From Edaphochlamys debaryana (taxonomy: Eukaryota > Chlorophyta > Chlorophyceae > Chlamydomonadales): a DNA stretch of 64,000 nucleotides. Made by a program: the position numbers and the translations under genes. Below, one piece after another: positions 35,723 to 47,347 of the stretch. The notes beneath the pieces were generated by a model. That model ran no database searches, was not told the DNA's origin, and saw nothing but the letters and a program-made list of their open reading frames with translations. The stretch is from NCBI GenBank assembly GCA_016858145.1, contig JAEHOE010000001.1, forward strand, positions 682,001 to 746,000, read 5' to 3'. How positions within the stretch are numbered: position 1 is the first letter of the stretch; each line of letters begins with the position of its first letter.

Positions 35723-37832
35723 ATGGCGGCGGCCTGTTGCCGCCGCGGGTGCGTCGAGGTCACCCTGGACCTCATCACCATCTCAGCGCTCGACGCACCC
35801 GCCCCATCGCCTCTGGATAGTCTGCCCAGGCCATCCGTAGCATCCAGCGGAGTCAACGCAGCAGCATCGGGCGCCCAAGCGCTGCAGCGACGGCCCTCTG
35901 CGCAGTCAACCTGCGGGAGCGTCCCGTCCTGGGGCGGGGTGGATGTGCGGACGGTGGTCAGCGCCCTGGGCCTGGTCCTGGGGCCTGGGGCGCACAGCAA
36001 CCTGCACGTCGAGCTTATGGAGCCGGGCTCCACCCGACATCCCACCCAGACCACCAGCCACCAGGCTGCCGCAGCCCCGGACTCAGATGCCTCAGGCTCA
36101 GATGAGGGCCACGTGACGGCGAGACGGACCGGCCCCGACACAGCGGTCGGGCGGGGGCGCACTGGCGAGGGGGGTGGCGGCGGTGAGGGGGCACCGCGCT
36201 CCGGGCTGCTGGTGCAGGTGCAGGTGCTGGGGCCGGGAGCAGGCGCAGGCATGGCAGGCCGAGAGGGCCCGTGGCTGAGTGAGCTGCAGCCCCGGCTGCT
36301 GACCGTGCATGACGCTGCGAACCCGCACTCCCCAATGGAGCAGAGCGGCGCAGGGGAGGCCGTGGTGCTGCGGGCGCGCATGCTACGGCCCCTCGATGAG
36401 GGCGAGACCTGCGCACCTGCGCCAACCGTCGTGGTCCGCAGCGGCGGGGCCTTCCTGCCAGTGCAGGTTGCCGCCTGGGGGAGGGCCCCGGCAGCCCTCG
36501 CCGTGGGTCTCGCCGATGAGGGCACGGCCAACTCCGGGCATTCGGGCGCCTCGGGGCCAGCTCTCGGGGTCGTTATCGAGGACGGAGCGGAGGGGGAATG
36601 CGGGGTGCCGCCGTACGACGGCCACGCAAATGTGCTGTACGACGGGCAGGCGTACGAGGTGTACGAGCTGGAGCTGCGCATTGGGCGGCCCCAGCGGCCG
36701 GGCGTTGTCCTGGTGAGTGCTGCCCGCCGCCTCCTGTGCTCCTCCACATGTTCGGGAATGGGCCACCGTCGGTTGGCTAAACATCTGTCACCCTGCGTGA
36801 CTCCCCTGCGCCCTGCCCTCCTTACAGTTGGAGCTTGCGTGGCATGGCCATCCCAGCACCTCCGCCGTTCCCCTGCTCGTCCTGCGGGAGGAAGACGCCG
36901 AGGTGGCGGCGGAGCTGGCCGGCGTCCTCGAGGTGGTGCCGCCGCTGCCGCCCCCGCCGCCCGCAACGGTCTCTACAGGGCCTGGCTGCGGCCCCGACGG
37001 TGACATGCAGGCGCTGTCGGCCTGGCCCCTGGACGGACTGCTCCTGGACTTGGGCGTGTGGGCGCAGGCGACCGAGGCGGCGCCGGCACTGGTGACGCCG
37101 CTCCAGCTGGCGGCACTGGCGGGCAGCCTGCTGCGCTTCACGGAGGCGGTGGGGCTGCCCTGTACGCACCGCTGGGTTGCGGCAGGAGCCGAGCGCCTGG
37201 GCCTGGGCCTGGGCCCTGCGGGTGGGCCCGAGCAGTGGGCTCCGATACATCCGGCGCCGCTGGAGCCGCCAGTCGCGTTGCGGTGTGAGGCGGAAGGGGG
37301 CCCCTGGGCGCCGGCAACGCCGGTGGCTTCTGGGGCTTCGCGGTGCGGCGGGTCGGGGGCCTCCGGTGCTGTTGTGGAGGTGGGGGTGGAGGCGGAGGAA
37401 TGCAAGCTCGCCGGCAGCAGGTATACGCGCCCACCCGAAGGGGCCTGCTGTGGAGGCGCCGCAGCCAGTAAGGCCTTCCCTGCGCAGCCCCAGCGGGCCT
37501 TGGGCTCGGCGGGGTTTCGGGCGCTGCAGCGGGCGCTCGGGCTTGAGCGGCGGCCGCCGCACCGGGGAGCGTTTGAGGCGGCAGCAACACAGCCGCACGC
37601 AGAGCTTGGCGAACACATCTTGTGAGTTGGGGAATGGCGGCCTGCCGAAGCCTCGCTAGCTGCAGGTCCTTACATAGTACGTCACCCCCTGACGCTTATC
37701 CGACTTGCCTTCTGTATTCGCAGGCGCGCTGCGGCGGCGCTGTGCGTGCTGTGCGCCCTGCTGCTGCTGTGCCGCAGCGACCTGCTCGGCGCCCGCGTGT
37801 GGGACCTGCTGCCAGAGACGGCGGGACGTTGA
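35723..37832 (+). CDS. Unknown protein with a single C-terminal membrane segment
   Basis: Three exons: 35723-36712, 36828-37621, 37724-37832, phases consistent, 630 aa. I do not recognise the family. The body is rich in Ala, Gly and Pro with beta-like stretches (for example SGLLVQVQVLGPG, VVLLELAWHGHP). Residues ~600-612 (AALCVLCALLLLC) are strongly hydrophobic, followed by a short polar tail, which suggests a tail-anchored or type I membrane protein. Exon 3 exists mainly to encode that segment, and its frame is fixed by the phase-2 splice. No signal peptide is visible from the ATG at 35723. The reading frame stays open upstream to an acceptor-like site at 35699, so the N-terminus may be incomplete. 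An ER protein such as a PIG-X-like subunit is only a guess. Confidence 0.6.
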
Positions 37833-39997
37833 GGGGCGCCACGGCGAGGTGCAAGGTCACGCCGGCGCCAAAGTGCCCATCCCTGAGCCAGGGCTCAGCT
37901 CTAGGAACCTAGCATGAAGGAACGGCTCGTCGCTGACCCCTCGGCAGCTGGCCTCCGCAAAGATGTAGAGCATTTGTGACGCATGGAGCCTTCTAGCCCG
38001 GGTGCAGTCGGCAAGGGCTTGGGTTGTGCCGCTGCGCGGCCGCCCATTAACGCAGAATTGTTGGGGAGGTGGTGTCCTTCCGCGGCAGCGGGCAGCGGCT
38101 GGCGTGGAGGGTTGGATCAAGGCTGTGGTGGTACGGTAGATGCTGCTGGGTCAATGCCCGCGCTTCGGAGATTCGTGCGGTTGCCATGTGGAACGAAGGT
38201 GTAACTGTGGTAGGTAGGATGGCGGCAGGCAGCATTGTGGACTTTGTGGTACACTCCCGCGTTGGGGCGCTTCGGTGAGAGCCCTACAGTTGTCGACTGT
38301 CATAGGATGACGACAACACTACCGTTTACTGTGCTAGTTGACCACTGTCAAGCAGGGCATGCGGGGAACAAGGAGAGATGGACCGATCAGCGTTTGAAGC
38401 AAAGTGGGACGAGGCAACGCTGGGCTCGCGGCGGCGGCAACCAGGAACGTGGATGGGGGGGCGTCAGTTGGATTGAGACACGGAGCTGGCGGCTTGACGA
38501 TGGGTGGGCAACTGTCCTCCGGATTTGCCCGGGCCGTGGCCTTACGCTGGCCGCTGGGGCTTTCACGTGTCAAGAACCCCCCATCAAGGCGAGGCTGCGG
38601 CCTGCAATCCCTGCATCTCTCGAGTGCATCCCAATCGGGGTAGACAAGCGGGCGCCCCCATGGGGGCGGAAAAGGGCTGAGCCCCTCACCCATCTGCTAC
38701 GTTCTCAGTTGCAAGCGGGGTAGAAAGTCTGAGCCGGGCTGTGGCCGTGGCCGTGGCGCATGGGAGGAGTATGCGTACACAGATGTGCATGTGCATGGCG
38801 ACTTGGCGAGCTGTCGGCTGAGCACAGCTAGGCAAGTGAGTGAGGCCAGGGTTTCCCCGGAGGCTGCGAATGGGACGTGCGCACGGCAGCAGGCGGCTGC
38901 GTCACAAGCAATGACGGCACATCAGAGCGGCAAGATACAGATGGCCAATGGCAACTTGCTTTACAGGCTTCAACGGTCTTGAAGGGGAGTTGCTGCAAAC
39001 CCATGTTCCCTTGCACCCCACACTCAGCCAACCCCCGATCCACAGCCCCAACCAACAGTAGTCCAACAACAGATCTGTCCTTCTACCATCCAGCGATGTG
39101 CCAAGATGCAGAGAGTTCGGGAAGGAAGATGTCCGTGAGTTCTGCTGTCCTGACAGGATGCCTCTCTTTGCGCCAGCGTCTCCGCTGGACAAAGCAAGAG
39201 TTCCAAACGCCAAACGCTAGTTCATATCCGAGCTTGCCTTAACCCCACCACGCCCGTCAAACTCACCACCCACACGCGTACCTTATTTACCAAATTGCCC
39301 CTCACAGACAGCCGTCGGGCGGAACCCACGGCCGCCGTCCGAGACGAGGAACACGCAGACCCACCTCACAACAGACATCCTGCCCAAGAAGCTGCAGAAG
39401 CATACAAAGGGCCCTTGGCTACTTGGGGACGCAAAGAAGTTCAGTGCGCCGAATCCAAGCCTAGGGCGTCGTTTCCCCCTATTAGGAAAGACAAAGAATG
39501 TAGACAGCGATCAAATGTGACGGAGCTGCGCCAAATAGCGCTGCCCCGGGAAAAGACGGCACGGGTCACGACTGAGCGCTGGGCAACCGCCCTATGCGTG
39601 CCCCTCTCGGGGGCGGGGCACTGGGCGCGCAGGCCCCATACGCTGCGAACGCCGGCACAAACAGTGAGGATGCACGGAGCATCCGACAGGAACAACTACA
39701 ATCCACGATTAAACCCCAGACCCCGGAGACCATAAGCCGTTCCATGTACAGCACTCGACCAACAGGGTGCAGATGCTGTAACATGGCACCACGCGCGCAC
39801 ACAACCCTCCCCAGCTTGCTATTGTCTTCTCTGTCTCTGAAACTTGTCTTCTCTTGGCCGCTCAGCTCCCCTCCTCTCATCCCGTCCCCGCCCTTCACAT
39901 CAGCATGAGTCAGCAGCTCCCGACCCGCAGGGGCGCCCGGCCAGCATGCCGCTTGGGCGCCGCCATGCGGCCGTCACTCCTCCACTTCCTCCCTCGC
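37833..39997. other. Convergent intergenic DNA, 2.2 kb
   Basis: It lies between convergent genes. The left part should be the 3' UTR of the membrane-protein gene and the right part the 3' UTR of the glyoxalase-fold gene. No coding exon, RNA gene or clear repeat was found. Open frames here show no conserved motif. Confidence 0.6.
38200..38204 (+). terminator. TGTAA poly(A) motif after the unknown membrane-protein gene
   Basis: TGTAA lies about 370 bases past the stop codon on the same strand, a plausible 3' UTR length for a green alga. Confidence 0.4.
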
Positions 39998-41695
39998 TCA
40001 CGCCTCCACCAGCACGCCCGGCTCGGGCGCTGCCACCGCCGCCGTCGCCTGCGCCACGGCGCGCGCCACGGACATGACCCCCACCATGGCGGCGTGGTCC
40101 TTGAGCGCCACCATGTGGTCGTCCTCGCCCGCGCCGCCGCCGCACCGCGCCGCCAGCGCGCACCCCGCCGCCTCCTCGCCCTCACACTCCTCCAGGTCCA
40201 GCCCACACAGCTCATGCGTGCACTCGTCCAGCGCGTGGCAGGGCACGCCCGAGCAGGACAGGGAGGCCTCGGAGCGGCCGCAGGTGGAGGTGGAGGAGCC
40301 GGGGCGCGGCGGCAGCAGGGAATCGGGGGAGCGCAGCGTGGAGGCGGCCGAGGCCTCCGAGGGCGCGGAGCAGCAGCAGGAGCTGTCCTCGCTGGCCACA
40401 TCGCTCAGCACCGAGGTCAGCAGCGCGTTGTCGTTGTCGTGGTCGTGCTCGTTGTCCGAGTCCGAGGCGGAGGCGCAGAGGTGACCCGGGTGGAGCGCCG
40501 CAGGCACCGCGGGCGCCGCGGGAGGGGCCAGGGCCGCGGGCATGGTGCAGGCCAGGATGCCCTCCGTCAGGGGCACCAGCGGCAGCTCGTCGCAGTTGCA
40601 GATCTCTATCATGTTGTTGTCTGGGAGGGGAGGGGAGGGGGCGCGAGGAGGAAGCGTTTGAGCTCGCGACGCGCAGCAGGGCACGACTCGGTATGCAAAA
40701 GAGGCTTACAGGGGGCACGTTGACACTGTACACCACACACCGCTTCCACCCGCCGCCCTGAGCGATGGCGGTCCCGCAGCAGCCTAACCTAGCCATCTAC
40801 CGCATGCCCCGCTTGCCTGGGTCGTGGAAGAAGAGCTGTCCAATCTGGATGCCCTCCTCCATGAAGACGTTCTTCACGTAGTCTATCTGCCGCTCGATTA
40901 GGCCCGCCTCCACCTCCTCCAGGCTGACAGCCTGTCAGGGTGCAAACCGGGCAAGGTACGCACTCAGTCGCGGGTACATTGAGTTGCGGCCTCGGGTTGA
41001 AGGCAAGAAAGGCGTGCCCCGGACGCGCCGTGCCCCGGCGGTTGGCCGCACTTTCGTGGCCGTACGTGCCGTAGGCAGCAAACCCGCTACGTGGCATGCG
41101 GCAGCGCGGCAACGCCCTGGGAACAGCTGTGAGGTCGCCGGTGCTATTTCTGCTTGCCTGGAAGCTCAAGTGGCAAGACTTGGGGTTGATTTTCTCCTGC
41201 CGGGATGGCGGCGTGCCCTTGATAAGGTGCAGGCCCATTCCATAGTTGAACAGCCTGCAGGCGGAGCGCCAGCAGTTCAGGCTCGCCTCGATGTGCGAAT
41301 GCGAACGGCCGCACGCCGGCGGAGGGGCTCCTCCCAACGCAGCAGGTTGCTCAGCAAGCTTACCAGGCGCCCTCAAAGTCGAATGAAGAAGGCCGTTTGA
41401 CCTGCGGGCGGCGGCAGTGACGCAGTCTCGGTGACGGAAGGGGTCCCGCCCTCCAAGGCTCGAGGCACGCTTGGGTGTATGCCCACTGCACCTCATTTGC
41501 AGTGCATCCATGTGCAGGGCTGGTGCGGCAGGGAGGACCCCGACATCGATGTTTCCGGGGCTATAGCCCTACCGGCAGGAAGCCCAAGACCTCGCTGTAG
41601 AACTTGTATGAGGCCTCTAGGTCCTGGCAGACCCGTGAGACGTGGTTGATGTGCACTAGCGGGAGCGGCTTCCGCTGCTGACAAGTGCTCGACAT
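39998..41695 (-). CDS. Glyoxalase/VOC-fold protein with long acidic C-terminal tail
   Basis: Five exons: 41695-41573, 41401-41364, 41254-41158, 40931-40817, 40620-39998, giving 331 aa. Residues 9-140 match plant glyoxalase I-like proteins of the At1g80160 type: LPLVHINHVSRVC, FYSEVLGF, SFDFEGAWLFNYG, GLHLIKG, INPKSCHLSFQ, FFHDPDNNMIEICNCDELP. Candidate metal ligands are the His of the HINH motif and HDP, and the Glu of MIEIC. In plants this subgroup is annotated as lactoylglutathione lyase-like, but activity is often unproven. Introns 3 and 4 start with GC (AG|GCAAGC) instead of GT, and both are fixed by the protein frame. About 190 residues after the domain form an acidic, Ser/Cys/Ala-rich tail that plant homologues lack. 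It has no membrane segment or clear target signal. Confidence 0.85.
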
Positions 41696-42776
41696 TTCTC
41701 CTGTTGTTGCTTCCCGGCCGCGTGTTGCTGCTCAGTGCTTTCGTTTGCTGCCCGTTGCCGAAGTTAGAAGAGGGTCTCGTCTCGGGCGCTCCCGGTGCTC
41801 AAGACCGCGGCTGCAAAACGGAGCAATAGTGGGCCCACTGTAGCTACGCAGTCTCTACGGAGCAGCAGCAGCGAGCAGAACAAGTTATTTCGCTTGCGGA
41901 AGCGCCTTTGACTGCCGGCGCGCGATCCCAATGTAGAAGATTTCTTGGGGGAAGCGGTTGCCGATCGCGACCTGCGCTTCTACTGACTGCTCTGAGCTGC
42001 TTTGCGGTTGCCACACCCCATCAACACCACCGGAGGCAAGCGGGCCTGGTGAACGGGCGCAGCAGGTGCAACCGACGCCTGTTCGCGGCCTTCCGTCGTG
42101 TCACTTGTCGGGCCCTTGCTCGGCCCCGGCAAAACCCGTGCTGGTCCCGGCGCCCACCGCCGCCCCCGACTACCGCCGCCCTTCGACAGGCTCCCACTGT
42201 TCCCACTGCCACTGCTCCCACTGCTCCGAAGAGACGGACGCGGCGGCGAAGCGACCGTCCCCCGGCGTGTCACTTCTCGGGCCCTTGCAACCGGGCCCCG
42301 GGCTCCACAAGGTGTCCCGACCCACGATGCCGCAGTGAGGGAGCACACCAATACCTTGATCGTACGCCAATCAAGCCCCCCCACCCCCTCCCAGGCACAA
42401 CTATTCCCTCGTAAAACGCAACACAACATCGCCGCCCGTCGCAGCCGGCCAGCAGGGCGCCCCGCACATCCAGACCCGGTTCTGCAGGACAACAGACCGC
42501 CCGTACTGACCGACGGATCTCCACCATGGTCAAGAGCCGTGAGCCACACACCAAACAGCTGCCCAGCTACCAAGTCCTGGTTCGATAGATATCTGCAGAC
42601 TCAGACCATGCATCGCACCCCTCTTGGACCGCGGCACCCTGCCTCACATGTGGCCGGCTTTGGCCGGCGCCACCCATGACCAAGCTCTGGCACTATGGCT
42701 GTAATTGACAGCGCCTGGCCGCATGCTTCCCCCCCGCCCCAGCACCCCTGCCCCTCGACTTCGCCCGTAGTCCCCC
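41696..42776. other. Intergenic DNA between two minus-strand genes
   Basis: The left part is upstream of the glyoxalase-fold gene and the right part is downstream of the TMEM230-like gene. Two short related segments beginning GTGTCACTT and continuing CGGGCCCTTGC occur near 42098 and 42268. No gene is supported. Confidence 0.55.
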
Positions 42777-44028
42777 TTACAGCGGCGGGATCTGGTCCCA
42801 GCGGAACCCCGGCCAGCGCTTCCAACAACCGTAGGCGAGATACACATGGTACGCGCCTGGAGCACACCACACGGGCGCACGGGGGTGAAGGTTAAGCAGT
42901 AGCGGGTGAGACAAAGGCTTCCTGGGCAGACTTTGTGCCCCAGCGACAGCCCTTCGTTTCAATCGCTGGGGTCATGTGGGTCCATGCGGGCTCGCTCCGT
43001 GCTGCTGCGTCACCCTGTCTTCAGCCGGGCTGCTATCGGGCCCAGATCCTGTAAGCTGGACGGCGTCGCGCAAAAGGACCAAGTAGCCCGAGACTCGCTT
43101 TGGCTGGACCCAGGGCAGCAGCGCTCTCACCCGGCGTGAAGGTCATGAACCCCAGGATGGTGAAGCCGATCTCCTGTTGGGCGGTCGCGGAGGCACGGGC
43201 GGGGGCGGAGGGCATTAGGAGGGCGTCACTGCGCCCTCTCCAGCATGACGCACGATGCCCTGCTACCAAGGCTTCATCGACCAACAGTTCTACACCCGGG
43301 GGCTGTCCACCACCAGCAACCGATAGGGACCCCAAGAGGACCGCCTCCGCACAGCGTACCGTACAGTATGCTAGCCCATGTGCACAAGAGCCCCTCCCGC
43401 ATGGCTCCAAAGCTCCTGTGCATAGCGGTTACCCCCCGGCTGCCCCCTGCCGCCGCTCTCCAGTCCCGCCTGATGCCACGCACCGCCTGCGCCTTGCCCA
43501 GTATCTGCTGCGTGAAGTGCAGCCAGGCCGCCACGAAGGAGAAGGCCCCGAACACGGCCAGGAAGGCGGCCAGCGCGATGGCGCCGTAGGGGGGTTCGGG
43601 GTCAGGGATGCGGAACCGGGGGTCGTCCCGGTACTGCGGGGGCGGGGGGTTGGTGGGTGGGTGGGAGGGGGAAGCAGCAGCGTGGAGGTGCAGGGTGCGG
43701 AGCTTCCAGGACGGGAGGGTTCGACAGGGCAAGGAGGGTGCGGACGGCAGAGCACAGCAGCCGGATCTCAGAGGACACTACTGAGAGCTGAGGTGACGAA
43801 GGGGAGAAGGGCGGGACGAGGGGCGGCTGTATGCTTGCAAGTGGGCACAGCGGAGGATGGCTCCGCGGGCGGCCCCTGAACGTGCCCTCCAAAGCGCGGG
43901 ATCCGACGCCCCATGACGCCCGCGCGCTCCTCACAGCCTGCCACACCCACGCTGGAGCGGTACTTGTCATCGTCATCGTCGTAGTCGCGGGGCAGGCGCG
44001 TGTAGCCTGCCTTGCTCCGGCTGGCCAT
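42777..44028 (-). CDS. TMEM230: TMEM230/DUF872 family membrane protein
   Basis: Four exons: 44028-43951, 43633-43484, 43173-43131, 42856-42777, giving 116 aa against about 120 in animals. The N-terminus MASRSKAGYTRLPRDYDDDDD resembles the family's YSRL...DDGY start. Residues ~27-41 (RDDPRFRIPDPEPPYG) lead into helix 1 (~43-65). The QQILGKAQA loop is followed by helix 2 (EIGFTILGFMTFTPGAYHVYLAY) and a cytosolic end KRWPGFRWDQIPPL, the counterpart of the human GYRGYSYDDIPDF tail. Family members sit in secretory, recycling and endosomal vesicles and affect trafficking. All four exons join in phase and each carries conserved family residues, so the model is firm. Confidence 0.9.
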
Positions 44029-44402
44029 CCTGCCGCGAGCTGCCTCTCCACGCCAGTCCACGCCTCACCCTAGTTGTTTACTGATCCCAATGCTGTGACA
44101 AGGCTATCGGGGGCCTGCCGAGGGTCTGCGCATGGCCTTGCGTTCTCAAGGGTGTTGTCCTTGCCAAACACAAGTTGTCTTTGTCTCGCTGTACTGCTAT
44201 ACTAGACGAAATCGACCACTGCAACCTTTGAGTGTAGGAAATAGACCCTTCTCTGCGCTGCAAAGCACGAGAAGCAGTCAAGCCTGTGTTTTTGCCCGTG
44301 GATAGACCCACCAAAGCACCACTCCTTACAAGCAATAAATATCAGAACCCCGCGCGGCTGACAAGGGAATAGGCGCGGCGCCCGGCGGGGCGCATCCGCG
44401 CT
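44029..44402. promoter_or_regulatory. Divergent intergenic region between TMEM230-like and VPS28 genes
   Basis: 374 bp separate the start codons of two genes that both serve membrane trafficking. An AT-rich TATA-like stretch (CAATAAATATCAG, around 44333-44345) lies about 60 bp before the VPS28 ATG. Shared regulation is possible but not shown. Confidence 0.45.
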
Positions 44403-46476
44403 ATGTCGTTCGCGTCGACGGTCAGCTCGTCGGGCCCCTCGCTTACGGGCGAGGTGAAGCTCTATAGCAACAAGAAGGAGCAGGCGCTGTATGAGAGCTA
44501 TGCGGGTGAGGGTTTGGCTCCATCCGGGCCTGGGTGGAGCTGCTGCGAGCAGCTGCTGAAGCCTAGAGCCCCCCTGTCCGCGTTCGGCAGACCTATACGC
44601 CATCATAAAGACAACGGAGAAGCTGGAGCGGGCATTCGTGCGTGACGCCATAGGGGCGGAGGAGTATGAGGAGGCGTGCAGCAAGCTCATAGGCCAGTTC
44701 AAGGTGCTCTGGGGTTCCATGAAGGACACGGTGGGTGCGGGGTTGGGGTTGGGGTGGGGCTGAGGATGCGGATTCCTGTAAGCCGGGGGGAATGGCTGGG
44801 CGGGGTCGGGGGCGGGGGCGGGGGCCACAGGCTGGGGCTGGGCACGAGGGGTAGGAGGAGACTGTGCGAGTAGTGGGTTGGCACGAGAAATTTGGGGCTG
44901 GGCTAGACATCAGCGGGCGAGCAGTGCAGGCGTGGGCCTGCTCAAACACATCGGTAGCGGTAGCGGCAGCGGTGAAGTTGTGGGTGGGGCTTGCAGAGGC
45001 GCACAGCGTGGTCCCTCAGGACGCTCTTCGGAAAGGACGGCGGGCACGAGCGCAGACGAGGAGGGGGTCGGGGTTTGCCAGCGCAACGTACCGGACTGCA
45101 GCGGGGAGACGCGGAAGCACTTGGAGGAACGCTCGCGGCGAGGGATGGATGACGGCAGTGGCGTCATGAGGGCATTGCAGGCTGGATGTGAGCGGGCTGC
45201 AGGGGAGGCTGTCATGCCTTGAGCGACAGAAAGGTCGGGCCTTGACCTCAGTGCCTGCTCCAACGTTACGACAATTCGTGCCGCAAGCCATCCTGGGCAG
45301 CCTCAACCTCTCCCCCGGCTTGTGATCTCGGCCCTGCTCACCGTCTCCACAGACCCCATACAGCGTCCGCTACCCCTTTCCCTTTCCCAGATTCTCCTGC
45401 CCGCCCCCTCCCGCCCCCTTCCGGCCCCCTGCCCCGCCAGGTCCCCAACGTGGAGAAGTTCATGTCGGACTACAACATGCAGTGCCCCATGGCCGCCACG
45501 CGCCTGCTGCACTCGGGGCTGCCGGCCACCGTGGAGCACCGCACCAAGAACAAGTGGGGCGGGGGGGGGGGGCAGGAGACGGCAGAGGAGGCAACGGGGG
45601 AGGGGCGGGTTGCAGACAGACGGCAGTGTAGGAAGGCGGGCGGCATGGTCCGGGAGCGTGGGACGCACGCGTAGGAGGACAGGGGAGAGTGAAATCCCAC
45701 ATGTACGAGTCCCTCCGCACGCCTCGCCCGCACCCACACGCGGCGCCTCGCCTCCCTCCCTCCCCCCCCTCCTCCAGCCGCGCCAACGACCCCGAGGCCC
45801 TGGGCGTGGCTGAGACTGTGCAGCACTTCATCACCGCCATGGACTCGCTCAAGCTCAACCTGGCGGCAGTGGACCAGGTGTGTGGGGGGGGGGGCAGCGG
45901 GAGCGGGGTGCGTGCAGCCGTCGAGGGAGGGGGGCGGGGCGGCAGGTGTGCGGGTGCCGACCGGGGCCCGAGGCGGGGGCCCCAGGCACGTCCTCGTGGC
46001 CGAAGCGCGGGCCGGTCGTATGTTGTATCGCATCGTGTCAACCACCACACGCCCCCCACACACACACCCGATGGGTCGGGCTTCGGACTCCCGGGGCTTT
46101 CGGTTCCGTATCTAAGACCGGCCGGCTAATCACCGCGCCTACGCTTGTCGTGGCCTTTACACAGCCCTGAACACACACCGCCACCTCATGCGAGCAGCCC
46201 TTCACACAATCCACGTCAATCCTCACGCGCCTTTCCCCCCCCCCCCCATTGCCCCCCCCCCAGATCTGCCCCATCATGCTGGACCTCATGAACTCCATGG
46301 ACAAGGTCACCACGCTGCCGCCCAGCTTCGCGCCGCGGGAGAAGATCAAGGGCTGGTACAGCAAGTTGTACCAGAAGCAAGCAGACTACGAGCTGCCCGA
46401 GCCCGACGTGCGGCAGCTCATGTACGAGCTCGAGGCGTCGTACAACACCTTCCTCGCAACCCTGCGGAAGAACTGA
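44403..46476 (+). CDS. VPS28: VPS28, ESCRT-I subunit
   Basis: Five exons: 44403-44505, 44591-44730, 45441-45553, 45778-45877, 46264-46476, giving 222 aa, the normal family length. Residues ~17-115 form the VPS28 core: EVKLYSNKKEQALYESYADLYAII, TTEKLERAFVRDAI and YEEACSKLIGQFKVLW. The core ends with the block FMSDYNMQCPMAATRLLHSGLP. The C-terminal four-helix domain (~125-222) contains ALGVAETVQHFITAMDSLKLN, ICPIMLDLMNSM, KIKGWYSKL and the closing LEASYNTFLATLRKN. VPS28 pairs with VPS23 (TSG101) and VPS37 in ESCRT-I, and its C-terminal domain links to ESCRT-II during sorting of ubiquitinated cargo into multivesicular bodies. Exon 5 is preceded by a very long run of C residues (about 46235-46260) acting as the polypyrimidine tract. 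Confidence 0.95.
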
Positions 46477-47347
46477 TGAGCCGTCGAGCTGGGGGGACTC
46501 GAAAGGGAGGCTGGCCACGATTGCACGCCCGGAGCGCCAGGGGCTACGGGGTTGAAGGTCACAGGGTTGCGGACTTGCGCGCTTGAGGAGGCTGGAGGGT
46601 CGTGCGCTGACCGTGGCGGCTGGGAAGTGTTGCGCTCTGAGCACCAGTGGCAGGGTCCTGCCAGGCGGATAATGTGTGAGGGCGCTGCGCTGGCCGAGGT
46701 CGGCGTCTGTGGAGCGTGGACGGCACATAAGGCATGCTGGGAGTGTGGGGACCGGACGCCGGAGGAGGGCAGGGTGCAGGGATTCTTGCGGTTCTGTAAC
46801 AGAACGCCGAGGTTGGTCCTGACACCACGTCTTCACCAAGCCTGTGAGTCCAGACTTGTGGGATCAACCCAGAAGCGACCTGCCCGCAAGCTCTCACGGC
46901 TTGGCCGAGAGAGAGGCTTCGGCGGCAACTGCGGGGCCGCTCAACACCCCCCCAACTGCCGCTCCAGCTCACACGAGCCGGGGGCACAACGCTTTCAACT
47001 TCCAACAACGCAACGGGCGACCGGCAGGGCAGCACCCTTTCTCTCTTCGCAGCCGGCTCTTGTACCGCACCCTAGCAGATAGTGTACGTCTAATGGCAGT
47101 AGTATCTTCTCTCCCTTCGTCACCTGCAAAGACATCTCTACTTTCTTCAATCTTCAACGGATGCGGCTCCACCCCAAGCCCCCATCTTCCCAGATGTCGT
47201 CGTCACACCACAGCACACACCCAATTGCAAGGGCGGCGCACGGCCCCCCGCCCGCTGTCACTCAAATCACCCAGCTCCTGCCCAGTCCCAGGCTCCTGCC
47301 CCTCGCTGCTGCGTGGCCGGCCCCCACCGCTCCCCGCCCGGCGCCGC
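46477..47347. other. Convergent intergenic region
   Basis: It contains the VPS28 3' UTR (with TGTAA at 46795) and, from the right, the 3' UTR of the RETICULATA-related gene. No additional gene was seen. Confidence 0.65.
46795..46799 (+). terminator. TGTAA poly(A) motif after VPS28
   Basis: TGTAA sits about 320 bases after the stop codon on the gene strand, within a small GTTCTG/CAGAAC inverted repeat. Confidence 0.45.

Noticed and set aside
41908..42680. Plus-strand frames between the glyoxalase-fold and TMEM230-like genes
   Set aside because: They are Pro/Arg-rich translations with no splice phase support or known domain. The region is explained as flanking DNA.
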